Shown here piece after piece: positions 63,144 through 64,000 of a stretch of DNA of 64,000 bases. This DNA comes from Prochilodus magdalenae (Eukaryota > Chordata > Actinopteri > Characiformes > Prochilodontidae). The DNA lies in contig JAMWET010000129.1 of assembly GCA_024036415.1 (NCBI GenBank), positions 993,501 through 1,057,500 on the forward strand, written 5' to 3'. The stretch's first letter is position 1, and each line of letters opens with the position of its first letter. A program made the translations under genes and the position numbers. A model generated the notes under the pieces. It worked only from the letters and a program-made list of their open reading frames with translations, had not been told where the DNA came from and did no database searches.

Positions 63144-64000
63144 GATGATCTCTCTTTCTGTTCTGCGCTGGAGGATAAGTGCTCTAATTATTTTTATTCA
63201 CCTCAAACTTTGAATACATCTTTCAGTCTCTGTCCCACAATCTGTAAGCCATTCCCAGTGTAACATGCACATAGAGTTATGGCTTGGTGATTTCGGTTTA
63301 GGTTTATAAGAAAAACTCACAACATATAAAATCTGGCATAACTTTTGTACAGGTCACATTATACCCTTATAGCAATATATTGTACATATCAGGGAATTTC
63401 TAACTAGAACCCTCCTGTCTCTGTATATTCTGTATTTTGTATTTATCTAATATAGCTGTTTTGTTTAGCATGTTTAGTTAATATGTGTATTAATGATTCC
63501 TTCCTGACATGTTGTGTAAATGATAAACAAGCTAAGCTTACTTCACAGACTGGCTTAACTCAGAAAAACAGTTTACTTATCTAAACAAAAATATAAATTA
63601 ATGATCTTAAAACAGTGTAACAGAGCAATACAAAATCCTGCACTGCCTTACAGAAAACTTTATTAAATATAGCAATATGGTAATAAATAATAATAATTTA
63701 ATAATTTACTGTTTAACTATTTTCTTAATTTCACATAAGAATGAGTATGTTTTGGTTAATTGTGCTGATTTTCTGATACTATACTAAAATTCCTATGCCT
63801 TCAATCATTCTTAACAATCTCCCCCAATTCTATTCAATGTTCAGATGCCCACAGAGAATGACACTGCCCTGGTGTTCACACTGCTCTTATTCCAGATCTA
63901 ATAGCGTGTGCCAAGTCACCGAAATAGAAGAAGAAACAGATTTTGTTGACTGAGCAAAAGTCCTTCCTCTTGTGTCAGCATGTACCTGTTCTATGCTGAT
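63144..64000. other. AT-rich end of window, no gene
   Basis: Nothing recognised. Confidence 0.4.

Overview
The window reads as teleost fish nuclear DNA from a gene-poor, probably intronic or intergenic stretch. It is AT-rich, with long CT, AC/GT, TA and TTG/TTA microsatellites. It also carries several repeat classes typical of fish: LINE 3' ends finishing in (ATCT)n, Tc1-like transposons, a tRNA-derived SINE with an L2-like tail, and LTR pieces. The repeat mix resembles otophysan fishes (catfish, characins, carps), but that placement is inference. There is no bacterial-style gene organisation. I could not support one host protein-coding exon, and long unbroken frames are nearly all simple-sequence repeats or transposon relics.

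Layout. 0-5.5 kb is a nest of retroelement pieces: two same-strand copies of one LINE 3' end (490-824 and 1930-2888) flank a probable solo LTR (1013-1861), followed by two opposed LTR-like ends (3300-3600 and 5108-5460). A LINE reverse-transcriptase scrap lies at 8045-8310. A 263-bp CT tract lies at 11983-12245. 12.9-14.9 kb holds a SINE, an unexplained 16-bp motif present in several copies, and a duplicated TA-rich unit. A small inverted-repeat element is at 18916-19096. 19-28.6 kb is featureless to me. A decayed Tc1-like copy is at 28620-29200 and a second family at 30884-31255. 31-44 kb is again featureless. A LINE scrap and a 50-bp near-identical repeat pair lie at 44-46.3 kb.

The most unusual structure is at 52191-52941. 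A Tc1-like miniature element with intact inverted ends and TA flanks contains, between those ends, an inverted copy of about 246 bp of the sequence lying just outside it. The result is a near-palindrome with arms roughly 95% identical by eye. A nearly full-length but defective Tc1-like transposon occupies 60486-62036, with its transposase on the minus strand and at least four premature stops.

Nothing here forms a pathway or operon. The recurring theme is mobile-element decay and local rearrangement. Family names come from recognised sequence similarity, not from a database search, and percent identities are by-eye estimates.
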